A stretch of 64,000 nt of DNA from Coriobacteriaceae bacterium AM48-5 (GTDB lineage: Bacteria; Actinomycetota; Coriobacteriia; Coriobacteriales; Coriobacteriaceae), in NCBI GenBank assembly GCA_027669525.1, contig JAQEDJ010000001.1, positions 62,001 through 126,000 of the forward strand, given 5' to 3'. How positions within the stretch are numbered: position 1 is the first letter of the stretch; the number at the start of each line of letters is the position of its first letter. A program made the position numbers and the translations under genes. Shown here one piece after another: positions 30,450 through 39,716 of the stretch. The notes beneath the pieces were generated by a model that saw nothing but the letters and a program-made list of their open reading frames with translations, made no database searches and was not told the DNA's origin.

Positions 30450-31595
30450 TGGCTGAGGCTTTAGAGGTAACGCCCGCCGAGCTGGACGCGTTCGCGGACC
30501 GGCTCGGCGAGGTCGAGTCGTATCTCCATTTGGACGAAAAGCGCACGCGCGTGACCGAGCTCGAGGCCAAAAGTGTTGCCCCTGGCTTTTGGGATGACGC
30601 CGACGCCGCCCGTGCCACCATGGAGGAGATCGCGCGTACCAAGGAAGATATCGCTGCCGTGGACACCGCGCGCGGCGAGCTTTCCGATGCCCGCGCCGCG
30701 CTGGAGCTTGCCGAGGAGATGGGGGATGACCCCGACGCCGTCGCCCTTCGCGAGGAGCTACAGCCACGGCTGAGCGCCTGGCCCGTGCCATCGATGAGCT
30801 TGAGCTTTCGAGCTGGTTTACCGGTGAGTTCGATCACGGCGATGCCATTGTGACCATCAAGCCCGGACAGGGTGGTCTGGAGGCCCAGGACTGGACCTTC
30901 ATGCTCTTTAAGATGTACATGAAGTACTGCCAGCGTCGCGGCTGGAAGGTCACCATCAACGACTGTCCCGCAGCCGAGGTCATCGGCATCGACCGCGCGA
31001 CCTTTACTGTCGAGGGCAAGGACGCATTTGGCATGCTGCGCGCCGAGGCCGGCGTCCACCGCTTGGTTCGCATTAGCCCCACCGACGACAAGAAGCGCCG
31101 CCAGACCACGTTTGCCGGCGTCGAGGTCATCCCCGTGCTACCCGATGATATCGACATCGAGATCAGTCCCGATGACATCCGCGTGGACGTGTACCACGCG
31201 AGCGGCCCGGGCGGCCAGGGCGTTAACACCACCGACTCCGCCGTGCGCGTGACGCATTTCCCCAGCGGCATTGTGGTCACCTGCCAAAACGAGCGCAGCC
31301 AGATCCAGAACAAGGCCGCGTGCATGCAGATCCTCAAGGCTCGCCTGTACGAGATTGAGCTTGAGAAGCGTGCCGAGGCGCTCGATGAGATCCGCGGACC
31401 CAAGACCACGATTGGTTTTGCAACCAGATTCGCAGCTACGTACTCTACCCGTATCAGATGGTTAAGGACCTACGCACGGGCGTTGAGACCAGCAACGTCG
31501 AGGCAGTTCTTGACGATGGCGATTTGGATCCGTTTGTAATTGGCTATCACCGTTGGGCTACCGGCAACGCTGACGCGGAGACCCCATCTGCATAA
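30449..31595 (+). CDS. prfB: Peptide chain release factor 2 (two bases missing)
   Basis: RF2 reads UGA and UAA. The repaired product has 382 residues. GGQ is present in [13 protein letters not shown]. The codon-reading tripeptide is Ser-Pro-Thr ([12 protein letters not shown]) instead of the usual Ser-Pro-Phe; both changed bases lie in an intact stretch. Frames join near 30763 (LQATAERL) and 31420 (IGFGNQIRSY), one G each. The usual programmed +1 site with an in-frame TGA near codon 25 is absent. ATG overlaps the secA stop, and the secA-prfB order is common. Confidence 0.93.
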
Positions 31596-31720
31596 ACCGC
31601 CCGGTTTATGTGGAAATGGATTAAAACCCTCCCAGCAGGGTGGTTTTGTATCCAGAGCAAACCTGCGCAGGGGTGGTTTTTGTCCGGCGAATCGGTAGAA
31701 TCAAATACAAGAAGAAGTTC

Positions 31721-31750
31721 AAAGCGCATCCGATGGGGTGCGCTTTTTTG
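31721..31750 (+). terminator. Terminator or attenuator just before the YitT gene
   Basis: AAAGCGCATCC and GGGGTGCGCTTT form an 11-bp stem with a short loop, followed by TTTTTTG. It overlaps the region right up to the SD (GAGGGAGG) of the next gene. It may terminate prfB readthrough or regulate the next gene. Confidence 0.75.
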
Positions 31751-31761
31751 AGGGAGGCAGC

Positions 31762-32652
31762 ATGGCATATCGTCTGGACATCAAGCGCATTCTTTCGATG
31801 AACTTCTTTCACGATCTGCCCCAGATCATGTTGGGGTGTGCCTTGGCCGCCATCGCGACCGACCTGTTTTTGATTCCCAATGGTCTTGCCGCCGGTGGCG
31901 TTACGGGCCTTGCGACTATTATCCAGGCAGTCGGCGCGGCGCGAGGCGTGTCGCTTCCCGTCGGTATCCAGACTATCGTGATGAATGCCTTGCTGCTGCT
32001 GGTCGTTATGCGCGAGGGCGGCATGTTCTACGTGGTGCAGACCGCGACGGGCTTTGTGCTGCTGGGCTTCTTTACCGATCTGTTCGCCCCGTTTGTAGCA
32101 CCTCTGGCGGATGCGGACCTGATGCTTCCCGCTATGTGGGGCGGCATTATTACGGGCATCGGTTACGGCATGGTGTTGCGCGCCGGCGCCAACACCGGCG
32201 GCTCGGACACGATTGGCCAAATCATCTCGCGTAACACCTCGCTGCCGGTGGGCTCGACCGTCATGGCGATCGATGTTGCCGTATGCGCGCTGTCGGCTCC
32301 GGTCTTTTCAATCGAAAACGCACTATATGCAGGCCTTTCGATGGTCATTAGCGGCTACGTGATCGATGCCGTGGTCGATGGTGGCAACAAACGCCGTATG
32401 GTACTCATCATCTCGGACAAGTTCCCTGATATCGCTGCCGATATCATGTATGGCCTGGGTCGTGGTTGTACCAAGTTTAAGGCGACTGGCATGTATTCGG
32501 GTGCCGAGAAGCCGGTGATTATGGTCATCGTGAGCCGTCGAGAGCTCAATACCCTCAAGACGATCGTGCGCGAGCGCGATCCTCACGCCATTGTGACGGT
32601 CGCTGACGTTACGGAAGCCTTCGGCGAGGGATTCAAGGACATTAGCGCGTAG
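31762..32652 (+). CDS. YitT-family membrane protein
   Basis: This 296-residue protein has a DUF161 membrane part (five to six helices; FLIPNGLAAGGVTGLATI and ANTGGSDTIGQII are family-like) and a C-terminal cytoplasmic DUF2179 domain (RMVLIISDKFPDIAADIMYGLGRGCTKFKATGMYSG). The transported substrate of the family is not established. The SD GAGGGAGG precedes ATG 31762. It stands alone behind a terminator. Confidence 0.85.
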   Translation: MAYRLDIKRILSMNFFHDLPQIMLGCALAAIATDLFLIPNGLAAGGVTGLATIIQAVGAARGVSLPVGIQTIVMNALLLLVVMREGGMFYVVQTATGFVLLGFFTDLFAPFVAPLADADLMLPAMWGGIITGIGYGMVLRAGANTGGSDTIGQIISRNTSLPVGSTVMAIDVAVCALSAPVFSIENALYAGLSMVISGYVIDAVVDGGNKRRMVLIISDKFPDIAADIMYGLGRGCTKFKATGMYSGAEKPVIMVIVSRRELNTLKTIVRERDPHAIVTVADVTEAFGEGFKDISA

Positions 32653-32860
32653 GGGCGACCGCGTTCCATCCAAAAGACGTTCACATTGATAAACCGTTTC
32701 ATCAGCGGTTCTGCCTGCTAAATTGTTCAAATAATGATAAAAACTCTGGTAAAGCCATCAGTTTCCAGCATAATGAATGACGTACGTGCATTGCGGCTGT
32801 GTTGGGACTACCTTTCCGTGCCGTGCGCATTTTGTCTAATGAGGATGAAAGGAAGGCACA

Positions 32861-33691
32861 ATGAGCGACGAAGAGCTCAAAAAGGTTGCCAACGAGGTAA
32901 GGAAGGGCATCGTCACCGGCGTGCACGCTGCCAAGTCCGGCCATCCGGGCGGTTCGCTCGGCGCTGCCGACATCATGACCTATCTGTACTTTGAGGAAAT
33001 GAACGTCGACCCGTCCGACCCCCGCAAGGCCGACCGCGACCGCTTCGTGCTTTCCAAGGGTCACTGCGCGCCTGGTCTGTACGCCGTGCTCGCCGAGCGC
33101 GGATTCTTCCCCAAGGAGGACCTCGAGACGCTGCGCCACATCGGCAGTCACCTGCAGGGCCATCCCAACATGAACGACACCCCGGGCGTCGACATGTCCA
33201 CCGGCTCGCTGGGCCAGGGCATCTCCGCCGCCGTGGGCATGGCGGTTGCCGCCAAGCACTGGGGCGACGACTATCGCACCTACGCCCTGCTGGGCGATGG
33301 CGAGAGCGAGGAGGGCCAGGTCTGGGAGGCCGCCATGTTTGCCGGCAACCAGCAGCTCGACAACCTCTGCGTGATCGTCGACCACAACGGCTTGCAGATC
33401 GACGGTCCCGTCGAGGAGGTCAACGACCCCATGCCGCTCGCTGACAAGTTCCGCGCCTTTAAGTTCCACGTGGTGGAGCTCGCCGACGGCAACGATTTCG
33501 ATCAGATCCGTGCCGCCTTTGCCGAGGCTCGCGCTACCAAGGGTCAGCCGACCGCCATTATCGCCGAGACCCTGAAGGGCAAGGGCGTGTCCTTTATGGA
33601 GAACCAGGTTGGTTGGCACGGCAAGGCCCCCAACGATGAACAGTTTGAGCAGGCCATGGCAGAGCTCACGGCCGCCGGAGAGGAGCTCTAG
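32861..33691 (+). CDS. Transketolase, N-terminal subunit
   Basis: This 276-residue protein equals the thiamine-diphosphate-binding N-terminal half of transketolase: AAKSGHPGGSLGAADIMTYL, then LSKGHCAPGLYAVLAE, then TGSLGQGISAAVGMA, and the TPP motif GDGESEEGQVWEAAMFAGN. It moves two-carbon units between sugar phosphates in the pentose phosphate path. The enzyme is split into two genes here, which is a natural form in many anaerobes and archaea and not a frameshift. The stop is 1 bp before the partner's ATG. SD AAAGGAAGG. Confidence 0.93.
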   Translation: MSDEELKKVANEVRKGIVTGVHAAKSGHPGGSLGAADIMTYLYFEEMNVDPSDPRKADRDRFVLSKGHCAPGLYAVLAERGFFPKEDLETLRHIGSHLQGHPNMNDTPGVDMSTGSLGQGISAAVGMAVAAKHWGDDYRTYALLGDGESEEGQVWEAAMFAGNQQLDNLCVIVDHNGLQIDGPVEEVNDPMPLADKFRAFKFHVVELADGNDFDQIRAAFAEARATKGQPTAIIAETLKGKGVSFMENQVGWHGKAPNDEQFEQAMAELTAAGEEL

Positions 33692-33692
33692 G

Positions 33693-34634
33693 ATGGCAGA
33701 CGTCAAGAAAATCGCCACGCGCGTAAGCTACGGCGAGGCCCTCGTCGAGCTCGCCAACGAGCACGATGACTTTGTGGTCCTCGACGCCGACCTGGCCGCC
33801 GCCACGCAGACCGGCAAGTTTAAGGCCGCCTGCCCCGACCGCTTCTTCGATGTGGGCATCGCCGAGAGCAACCTGATGGGTGTTGCCGCCGGTATCGCGA
33901 CCACCGGTCGTGTTGCCTTCGCGAGCACCTTTGCCATGTTCGCTGCCGGTCGCGCCTTTGAGCAGGTCCGCAACTCCATCGGCTACCCGCACCTCAACGT
34001 TAAGATCGGTGCCACGCACGCTGGTATCTCGGTGGGCGAGGATGGCGCCACGCACCAGTGCTGCGAGGATATCGCCCTCATGCGCGTCATCCCCGGCATG
34101 ACTGTGATCGTTCCTGCCGACGACGTTGAAGCCCGCGCCGTGACGCGCGCCGCCTACGAGTGCGACGGTCCGGTGTACATGCGCTTCGCCCGTTTGGCCT
34201 CGCCGGTTATCAACGACCCCGAGACTTACAAGTTCGAGTTGGGTAAGGGCATTGTCATGCGCGAGGGCGCCGATGTGACCATCATCGCCTGCGGCCTGAT
34301 GGTCGGCGAGGCTCTCGAAGCCGCCGAGCAGCTCGCCGCCGAGGGCATCGACGCCGAGGTCATTAACATGCACACCATCAAGCCCATCGATGCCGACCTG
34401 ATCGTCAAGAGCGCCACCAAGACCGGCCACGTCGTGACCGTCGAGGAGCACTCTGTGATCGGTGGCCTGGGCAGCGCCGTTGCCGACGTCCTGTGCGAGC
34501 AGTGCCCGACGCCGCTCAAGAAGATTGGCGTCAACGACACCTTCGGCGAGTCCGGCCCGGGCGCCGAGCTCCTGCACAAGTACGGCCTGGATGCCGCCAA
34601 CATCGTGGCGACCACCAAGGAGTTCTTGGCCTAG
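33693..34634 (+). CDS. Transketolase, C-terminal subunit
   Basis: This 313-residue partner carries the pyrimidine-binding and C-terminal domains: RVSYGEALVELANEH, FDVGIAESNLMGVAAGIA (Glu of AESN activates the cofactor), ASTFAMFAAGRAFEQVRNSIGYP and IGATHAGISVGEDGATHQ. It ends with the swivel domain VEEHSVIGGLGSAVAD. Together with the upstream gene it forms a full transketolase. GGAG lies within the end of the first gene. A terminator follows. Confidence 0.93.
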   Translation: MADVKKIATRVSYGEALVELANEHDDFVVLDADLAAATQTGKFKAACPDRFFDVGIAESNLMGVAAGIATTGRVAFASTFAMFAAGRAFEQVRNSIGYPHLNVKIGATHAGISVGEDGATHQCCEDIALMRVIPGMTVIVPADDVEARAVTRAAYECDGPVYMRFARLASPVINDPETYKFELGKGIVMREGADVTIIACGLMVGEALEAAEQLAAEGIDAEVINMHTIKPIDADLIVKSATKTGHVVTVEEHSVIGGLGSAVADVLCEQCPTPLKKIGVNDTFGESGPGAELLHKYGLDAANIVATTKEFLA

Positions 34635-34680
34635 GACAAGACGAGGCAAAGTATCGCCTCAACAACCACATGCAAACCAG

Positions 34681-34714
34681 AACAGGGGCGTCCCCAAAGA
34701 GGGCGCCCCTGTTT
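34681..34714 (+). terminator. Terminator after split transketolase
   Basis: AACAGGGGCG and CGCCCCTGTT form a 10-bp stem, followed by TATG. The T-run is short, so it is moderately strong. Confidence 0.7.
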
Positions 34715-34853
34715 ATGCTGAATTTAAATTAGAGTCCTGCCAAGCAAAGTTCCCATGGGGAAACGGGCCCATCCCAACAAAGTGCAATTCAGACCCTTCC
34801 AACTTTGTATGCGCAGCATCTCAAGTTGGTGCGTCGGCCCCATAGTAGCCGCA

Positions 34854-34981
34854 GGCCGGGCACAGGGTTACCTCCCAAATCTTTCCGCAGCGCAGGCCGG
34901 CGTTTGTCCGCAGCTCCGCAGGAGCAGGACAAATGCCGGCCATGCGCGAGGACGATTTGGGAGGTAACCCTGCGCCCGGCC
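34854..34981. repeat. 128-bp imperfect palindrome upstream of ftsE
   Basis: The left arm GGCCGGGCACAGGGTTACCT (from 34854) and the right arm GGTAACCCTGCGCCCGGCC (to 34981) start a long inverted repeat. The pairing continues inward through CCCAAAT/ATTTGGG, GCCGGC/GCCGGC and TTTGTCC/GGACAAA to the centre GCAGCTCCGCAGGAGC. It is MITE-like in size and form but has no visible target duplication. Confidence 0.75.
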
Positions 34982-35084
34982 GGTGAGACCCAAACCCCGC
35001 CATGCTTCTTATGTGCAGCAAAGCTAATGCTGCTAAAATACAAAGCGCTCATGTAGTTTAAACGCACGACGATAAGGAGCACCA

Positions 35085-36303
35085 GTGGGTAACCACTTCC
35101 GTACCTCCGGTGCGGGCGACGATGCCCCCAAGACGCAGACAGGCGTCCAGGGCAGTCGTTTCGCCACTCCGGATTCAGAGGGTCAGCCTGTTGCTCAGGC
35201 CCCCGCTCAGCCGGCAGATCAGGCACAGCCGGCATCCGATCCCTTTGCCTACAATCCCACCAGCGATGTCGCGCTTTCCGGCACGGCGGGTTTTGAGCCC
35301 GTTCAGGCCGTGACCGCTCGCGTGGAGCAGCCTCAGGCTGGCGCCGCCACGCCGCAGCCTATCATGGCCGGCATTCCCGACCCCATGGCCCCTGCGACGC
35401 CGGCTCCTCAGCCTGCGCAGTCCGGTCTCTTTGCCGCTATTCCCGATCCCACGCAGCCTGCTGCCCCGGTGGTCGAGAGCGACCAGGCCGCCGAGGTCGC
35501 AAGCCTCGATAACGCGCTCAACAACCCCGATTTTACGTCGGTGTTTGCACCCATCGATCCGCAGGCCAGCCGCAAGAAGATGGCCAAGCAGGCCGGTGTC
35601 GAGCCCGTCATCCTTATGGAGCATGTCACCAAGATCTATCCGGCACAGCCCAACAAGCCCGCACTCGACGACATCAACATCGAGATCTATCCGGGCGAGT
35701 TCGTCTTCCTGGTCGGTCACTCCGGCTCGGGTAAGACCACGCTGCTGTCGACGCTCAACCGCGACGTCAAGCCGACGAGCGGCCGCATCCTGGTTGCCGG
35801 TCAGGACCTCATGAAGATCAAGAACCGCAAGGTTCCGTTCCTGCGCCGCCAGATTGGCGCCGTGTTCCAGGACTTTAAGCTTCTGCCGCAAAAAACCGCC
35901 TACGAAAACGTGGCGTTTGCCCTGCAGTGCATCGGCAAGCCCAAGGGCGTCATTCGCAGCCAGGTGCCCGAGGTGTTGCGTCTGGTCGGTCTGGCCGACC
36001 AGATGGACTCGCTGCCCGACCAGCTTTCCGGTGGCGAACAGCAGCGCGTTGCCGTCGCCCGCGCTATGGTCAACCGTCCGCCGCTGCTGATCTGCGACGA
36101 GCCCACGGGTAACCTCGACCCGGCGATCTCGCTGGGCATCATGAAGCTGCTCGAGCGTATTAACCGCACCGGCACCACCGTGATCGTCGCCACGCACGAC
36201 CGCGAGATGGTCGATAGCATGCACCGTCGCGTGATCGCCTCGAGGCGGCCACGTTATCCGCGACCAGGAGAGGGGAGGTTACGGCAACTATGGCACCAAC
36301 TAA
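35085..36303 (+). CDS. ftsE: Cell division ATPase FtsE with long N-terminal extension (two bases missing)
   Basis: The C-terminal 230 residues are FtsE: ILMEHVTKIYP, Walker A GHSGSGKTT, Q-loop FQDFKLLP, signature LSGGEQQRVAVARA, Walker B LLICDEPTGNLDP and switch VATHD. Before it lie about 175 residues rich in Pro, Gln and Ala with no recognised domain. The frame breaks at about 36238-36247, where two bases must be restored (IALEAGHVIRDQ). The last codons overlap ftsX by 14 nt. FtsEX controls wall hydrolases at the septum. The start is GTG 35085 after AAGGAG. Confidence 0.92.
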
Positions 36304-37210
36304 CGTGGGCTACTCCTTCAAAGAGGCGATCAGCCACTTCTTCCGTAACTGGACTACCTCGCTCGGCGCCGTCATCACGATCTTCCTTTCGCTGTTTATC
36401 ATCGGCCTGTTCATCATGGGCTCCGCGATGCTGAACTCCGTGATCGGTACCGTCGAGGATCAGGTTGTCATCAACGCGTTCATTAGTGATGACGCCGATC
36501 AGGCCGATGTTCAGGCTTTTGAGGCCGAGCTTAAGACGTGGAATAACGTCAAGTCCGTGACCTATAAGGACAAGGACGACGCGCTGGCCGAGTATACGAG
36601 CAAGATGTCGGGCAACGCCGACGCCACCATGAGCGCGCTTGATGGACAGAACCCGCTGCCGGCTTCGTTTGCAATTGAGATGGACGATCCGTCCAAGGTC
36701 GAGAGCACGGCAGAGAAGCTCAAGAAGAATGCCGATTTCCAGAAGATCGCGGATGACGGCGACGTCAACGCGAGCGTGCTGTACGGCCAGGAGGAAGTGA
36801 GCCGCCTGTTCCAGGTGACCAACTACATCCGCATCGCCGCCGTGGTACTCGTTGGCCTTCTGACCTTTATCGCATTCATCTTCATCAACAACACGATTCG
36901 CCTGTCCATCACGGCGCGTCGTCGTGAGATTGCGATTATGCGTCTGGTCGGCGCCAGCAACGGCTTCATTCGCGGCCCGTTTATCACCGAGGGCGTACTG
37001 CAGGCCATTTTGGGCTCGCTGCTTTCCATCGGCGTTCTGGAGCTGCTGCGCAATCTGATGATTCCGCGTCTGCAGGAGAGCATCGGCTGGATGTCGTTTG
37101 CCCTGCCGATGCAGTACTACCTGGTGACCTATGCTGCGCTGATTCTGGTCGGCGTGATTATCGGTCTCTTTGGTTCTGCCATCGCCATGCGCCGCTACCT
37201 GCGCGTGTAG
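36290..37210 (+). CDS. ftsX: Cell division protein FtsX
   Basis: This 306-residue membrane partner of FtsE begins MAPTNVGYSFKEAISHFFRNW. A first helix (about 25-50) is followed by an outside domain of about 130 residues and three more helices; the region RLSITARRREIAIMRLVGASNGFIRGPF is the FtsX coupling segment. It passes the FtsE ATPase signal to peptidoglycan hydrolases outside the cell. It overlaps ftsE and is followed by a terminator. Confidence 0.95.
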   Translation: MAPTNVGYSFKEAISHFFRNWTTSLGAVITIFLSLFIIGLFIMGSAMLNSVIGTVEDQVVINAFISDDADQADVQAFEAELKTWNNVKSVTYKDKDDALAEYTSKMSGNADATMSALDGQNPLPASFAIEMDDPSKVESTAEKLKKNADFQKIADDGDVNASVLYGQEEVSRLFQVTNYIRIAAVVLVGLLTFIAFIFINNTIRLSITARRREIAIMRLVGASNGFIRGPFITEGVLQAILGSLLSIGVLELLRNLMIPRLQESIGWMSFALPMQYYLVTYAALILVGVIIGLFGSAIAMRRYLRV

Positions 37211-37236
37211 GCATGCCTGGAATTTCATCCCTTCCA

Positions 37237-37270
37237 ACGGGTCGTCTCTTATGGGGCGGCCCGTTTTTTT
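37237..37270 (+). terminator. Terminator after ftsX
   Basis: ACGGGTCGTC pairs with GGCGGCCCGT (imperfect) and is followed by seven T. Confidence 0.85.
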
Positions 37271-37358
37271 GATCCCTAGGGACGGCATGATTGCGGATCA
37301 TCGTCGCGCTGGTCTATCTATGTGATCCGTTTTCCTTCGTCCCCTAGGGATCATTTGG
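37269..37358. repeat. GATCCCTAGGGACG inverted repeat
   Basis: GATCCCTAGGGACG near the left end and CGTCCCCTAGGGATC near the right end are inverted copies; inside lie GCGGATCA and TGATCCG. It ends ATTTGG like the short relative at 12953-12990. Confidence 0.6.
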
Positions 37359-37403
37359 GTAGACTCTTGGGATGTAAACGGCAATCGATAGTTAGGAGGC
37401 GCC

Positions 37404-39539
37404 ATGGGGCGCAATAACAAGCATAAGCGTGGAGCTCGCAATAAGCGCGGGCCGGTGCGCAGCGAACGCCGTCCGAGCCTGACCGGGCGCGTGCAGCTCC
37501 ATGAGCACAGTGCCTATGTCATAACCGAGAATGGCGACTACAAGGTCATGGGCCGCGGTAAGCGCGAGATCATGGACGGCGATACCGTTGCCGTTAGCAT
37601 TAAGAACAGCCCGCATGGCGAGCGTCGCGCCGTGATCGAGGGCGTGGTTGAGCGCGCAGCTATAAGCGTGGTGGGCACGTACCAGACCGCCGGTCCGCTC
37701 GGTGTGATTGAGCCGCTCGATTCGCGCCTGAAGGCCGACTTCTTCATTTTGCCCGAGGATACCTCGGCGGATCGCCTGGGCGTCCGCCCGGGTGATGCCG
37801 TTGTCGCACGCATTTTGACCTACCCGACGCGCCTGGAATCGGGCACTGTGACGATCGAACGCCGCATTGGCGGAGATGACGCGCCCGATTTGGGCGTTCA
37901 ATATGTGATGGCGCGTTACGGCTATACCGATAGCTATCCCGAGGCCGCGCTAGACGAGGCCGAGGGGCTTTCGCTCGATGTGTCCGTGGCGCTTAAGGAC
38001 CCGCTCCGCCGCGATCTGCGCGACCGCTTTGTCATCACGATCGACCCGGTCGACGCGCGCGACTTTGACGATGCCATTTCGCTGGAGCGTACGCCCGAGG
38101 GTGGCTACAAGCTGGGCGTGCATATCGCCGACGTTTCACACTATGTGGCTTGGGACGGGCATATCGATCTTGAGGCTCGCCATCGTACGACATCGGTGTA
38201 TCTGGCCGATCGCGTGCTTCCCATGCTGCCCGAACGCCTGTCCTGTGACCTGTGCTCGCTTCGCCCTGACGAGGACCGTCTTGCGTTTACCGTTGATATT
38301 GAGCTCGATGCGCAGGGTCGCGTGCGGCATTACGATCCGTACCCCAGCGTGATTCGCTCGCGTGTGCGTATGGACTATGACGGCGCCGAGGCGCTGCTGG
38401 TGCGTGCCGGCGCGGTTGAGTATTCGGTGCTGGAGGGCGCGGCCGAGGATGTTGCGGCTGCCGAGACCTCGCGCGAGGACGCGCTTGAGCGTGGTCTTGC
38501 GTGCGAGGAAGCCGCCCGCGGCTACAACGTCGACCTCGGCGATTTCCTCGTCGCCGCTAACGAACTCGCCGAACTTCGCCGTCGTATTCGTCGCGCCCGC
38601 GGCTCAGTCGATTTTGACACGGCCGAGATTCGCGCTCTATTGGATGAGGACGGAGTGCCCGTACAGATTGTGGCGCGTGAGCGTTCGTGTGCCACGTCGC
38701 TTATTGAGGAAGCCATGCTGCTCGCCAACGAGTGCGTTGCAGAGTGGCTGGCAGACCGTGATATCGAGGCCTGCTATCGCGTGCATGAGGATCCGAGTCC
38801 CGATAGCCTGCACGGTGCCGCCGTTGCGCTGGCGCAGCTCGGCATCATCGACGATCGCCGTGCTGCCGGTATTGCCCTGGGGAGTCCCGATGAGCTGCAG
38901 GCTGCAGTCGATGCTGCCGCCGGTACGGCCAACGCACCGCTCGTCAACACGCTGCTTCTGCGCAGCATGCAGCGCGCGCTGTACAAGCCGCGCAACGAGG
39001 GCCACTTTGCGCTCGCCGCGCCGTGCTACTGTCACTTTACGAGTCCCATCCGTCGCTACCCCGATCTGGTGGTGCACCGCGTACTCAAGCTGCAGTTGGC
39101 CTATGAGCAGCTCGGCGGCAAGGACGCCTTGGTCCGTACGCCGCGGCTGATCGGCAAGGGGCGCGAGTCGCTGCCGCGCATTCTGCCGCAGATCTGCCGC
39201 GCATGCAGCGATGCCGAGCGCGCGGCAGATGCCGCCAGCCATGCGACGCAAAAGATCAAGATTGCCCAGTACTATGAGGACCGTCTGGGCGAGCGTTATG
39301 CCGGAACCGTCTCGTGGGTTAGCAGCATGGGCCTCTTTGTGCGCTTGGACCTGACGCAGGTCGAAGGCTTGGTTTCGATCAAGAGCCTGGGCAACGAGTG
39401 GTTCGAGTTTGACGAGGATGCGCTTACGCTGACGGGCGCCGACACGGGGACTCGTTACGAGCTGGGGCAGCGCGTGATCATCGAGGTCTCGCGCGTCAAT
39501 ACCACGCGTGGGCACTTGGACTTTAAGCTTATCCACTAG
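37404..39539 (+). CDS. rnr: Ribonuclease R
   Basis: RNase R is a 3'-to-5' exoribonuclease that degrades structured RNA and works with SmpB/tmRNA. The product has 711 residues. Cold-shock-like domains occupy about residues 20-190. The RNB domain holds TIDPVDARDFDDAISLE (catalytic Asp cluster), VSHYV and the motif HFTSPIRRYPDLVVHR. A C-terminal S1 domain follows (YAGTVSWVSSMGLFVRLD). A short basic N-terminus (NNKHKRGARNKRG) is present. The frame is intact over 2.1 kb. A terminator follows. Confidence 0.96.
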   Translation: MGRNNKHKRGARNKRGPVRSERRPSLTGRVQLHEHSAYVITENGDYKVMGRGKREIMDGDTVAVSIKNSPHGERRAVIEGVVERAAISVVGTYQTAGPLGVIEPLDSRLKADFFILPEDTSADRLGVRPGDAVVARILTYPTRLESGTVTIERRIGGDDAPDLGVQYVMARYGYTDSYPEAALDEAEGLSLDVSVALKDPLRRDLRDRFVITIDPVDARDFDDAISLERTPEGGYKLGVHIADVSHYVAWDGHIDLEARHRTTSVYLADRVLPMLPERLSCDLCSLRPDEDRLAFTVDIELDAQGRVRHYDPYPSVIRSRVRMDYDGAEALLVRAGAVEYSVLEGAAEDVAAAETSREDALERGLACEEAARGYNVDLGDFLVAANELAELRRRIRRARGSVDFDTAEIRALLDEDGVPVQIVARERSCATSLIEEAMLLANECVAEWLADRDIEACYRVHEDPSPDSLHGAAVALAQLGIIDDRRAAGIALGSPDELQAAVDAAAGTANAPLVNTLLLRSMQRALYKPRNEGHFALAAPCYCHFTSPIRRYPDLVVHRVLKLQLAYEQLGGKDALVRTPRLIGKGRESLPRILPQICRACSDAERAADAASHATQKIKIAQYYEDRLGERYAGTVSWVSSMGLFVRLDLTQVEGLVSIKSLGNEWFEFDEDALTLTGADTGTRYELGQRVIIEVSRVNTTRGHLDFKLIH

Positions 39540-39564
39540 CTAAATCCCGACTCGTGGCGGGAGA

Positions 39565-39600
39565 GCGGAGGGCGGTCTTTCGGGGCCGCCCTCCGCATTT
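39565..39600 (+). terminator. Terminator after rnr
   Basis: GCGGAGGGCGG and CCGCCCTCCGC form a perfect 11-bp stem with a 10-nt loop; only ATTT follows. Confidence 0.75.
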
Positions 39601-39656
39601 GAATCGTGGCTACCTTGCCGTCTGCTCGGCTGCCCGCTTACCTGCTATTTGAGAGG

Positions 39657-39696
39657 TAAAACCTACCAAAATAAACCTGTCCCTTTTTGGCAGGTA
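39657..39696. repeat. CCTGTCCC hairpin repeat before the recombinase
   Basis: AACCTACCAAAATAAACCTG, then TCCCTTTTTGGCAGGT. It is almost identical to 27476-27513 upstream of secA and can fold as ACCTACCAAAA with TTTTTGGCAGGT. It ends 20 bp before the serine recombinase start. Confidence 0.75.
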
Positions 39697-39716
39697 TACA
39701 AGAAAGCGGGGATGAG

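Larger units (their letters stand above)
34635..35084. other. 450-bp gap before ftsE
   Basis: No protein gene is supported. It holds the transketolase terminator and the long palindrome (34854-34981). The last 70 bp before ftsE are AT-richer and are the likely ftsE promoter zone. Symmetric open frames through the palindrome are by-products of the inverted repeat. Confidence 0.6.

Noticed and set aside
33609..33693. Transketolase split as another frameshift artefact
   Set aside because: The two halves have proper stop, SD and start, lie at a natural domain border, and two-gene transketolases are common.
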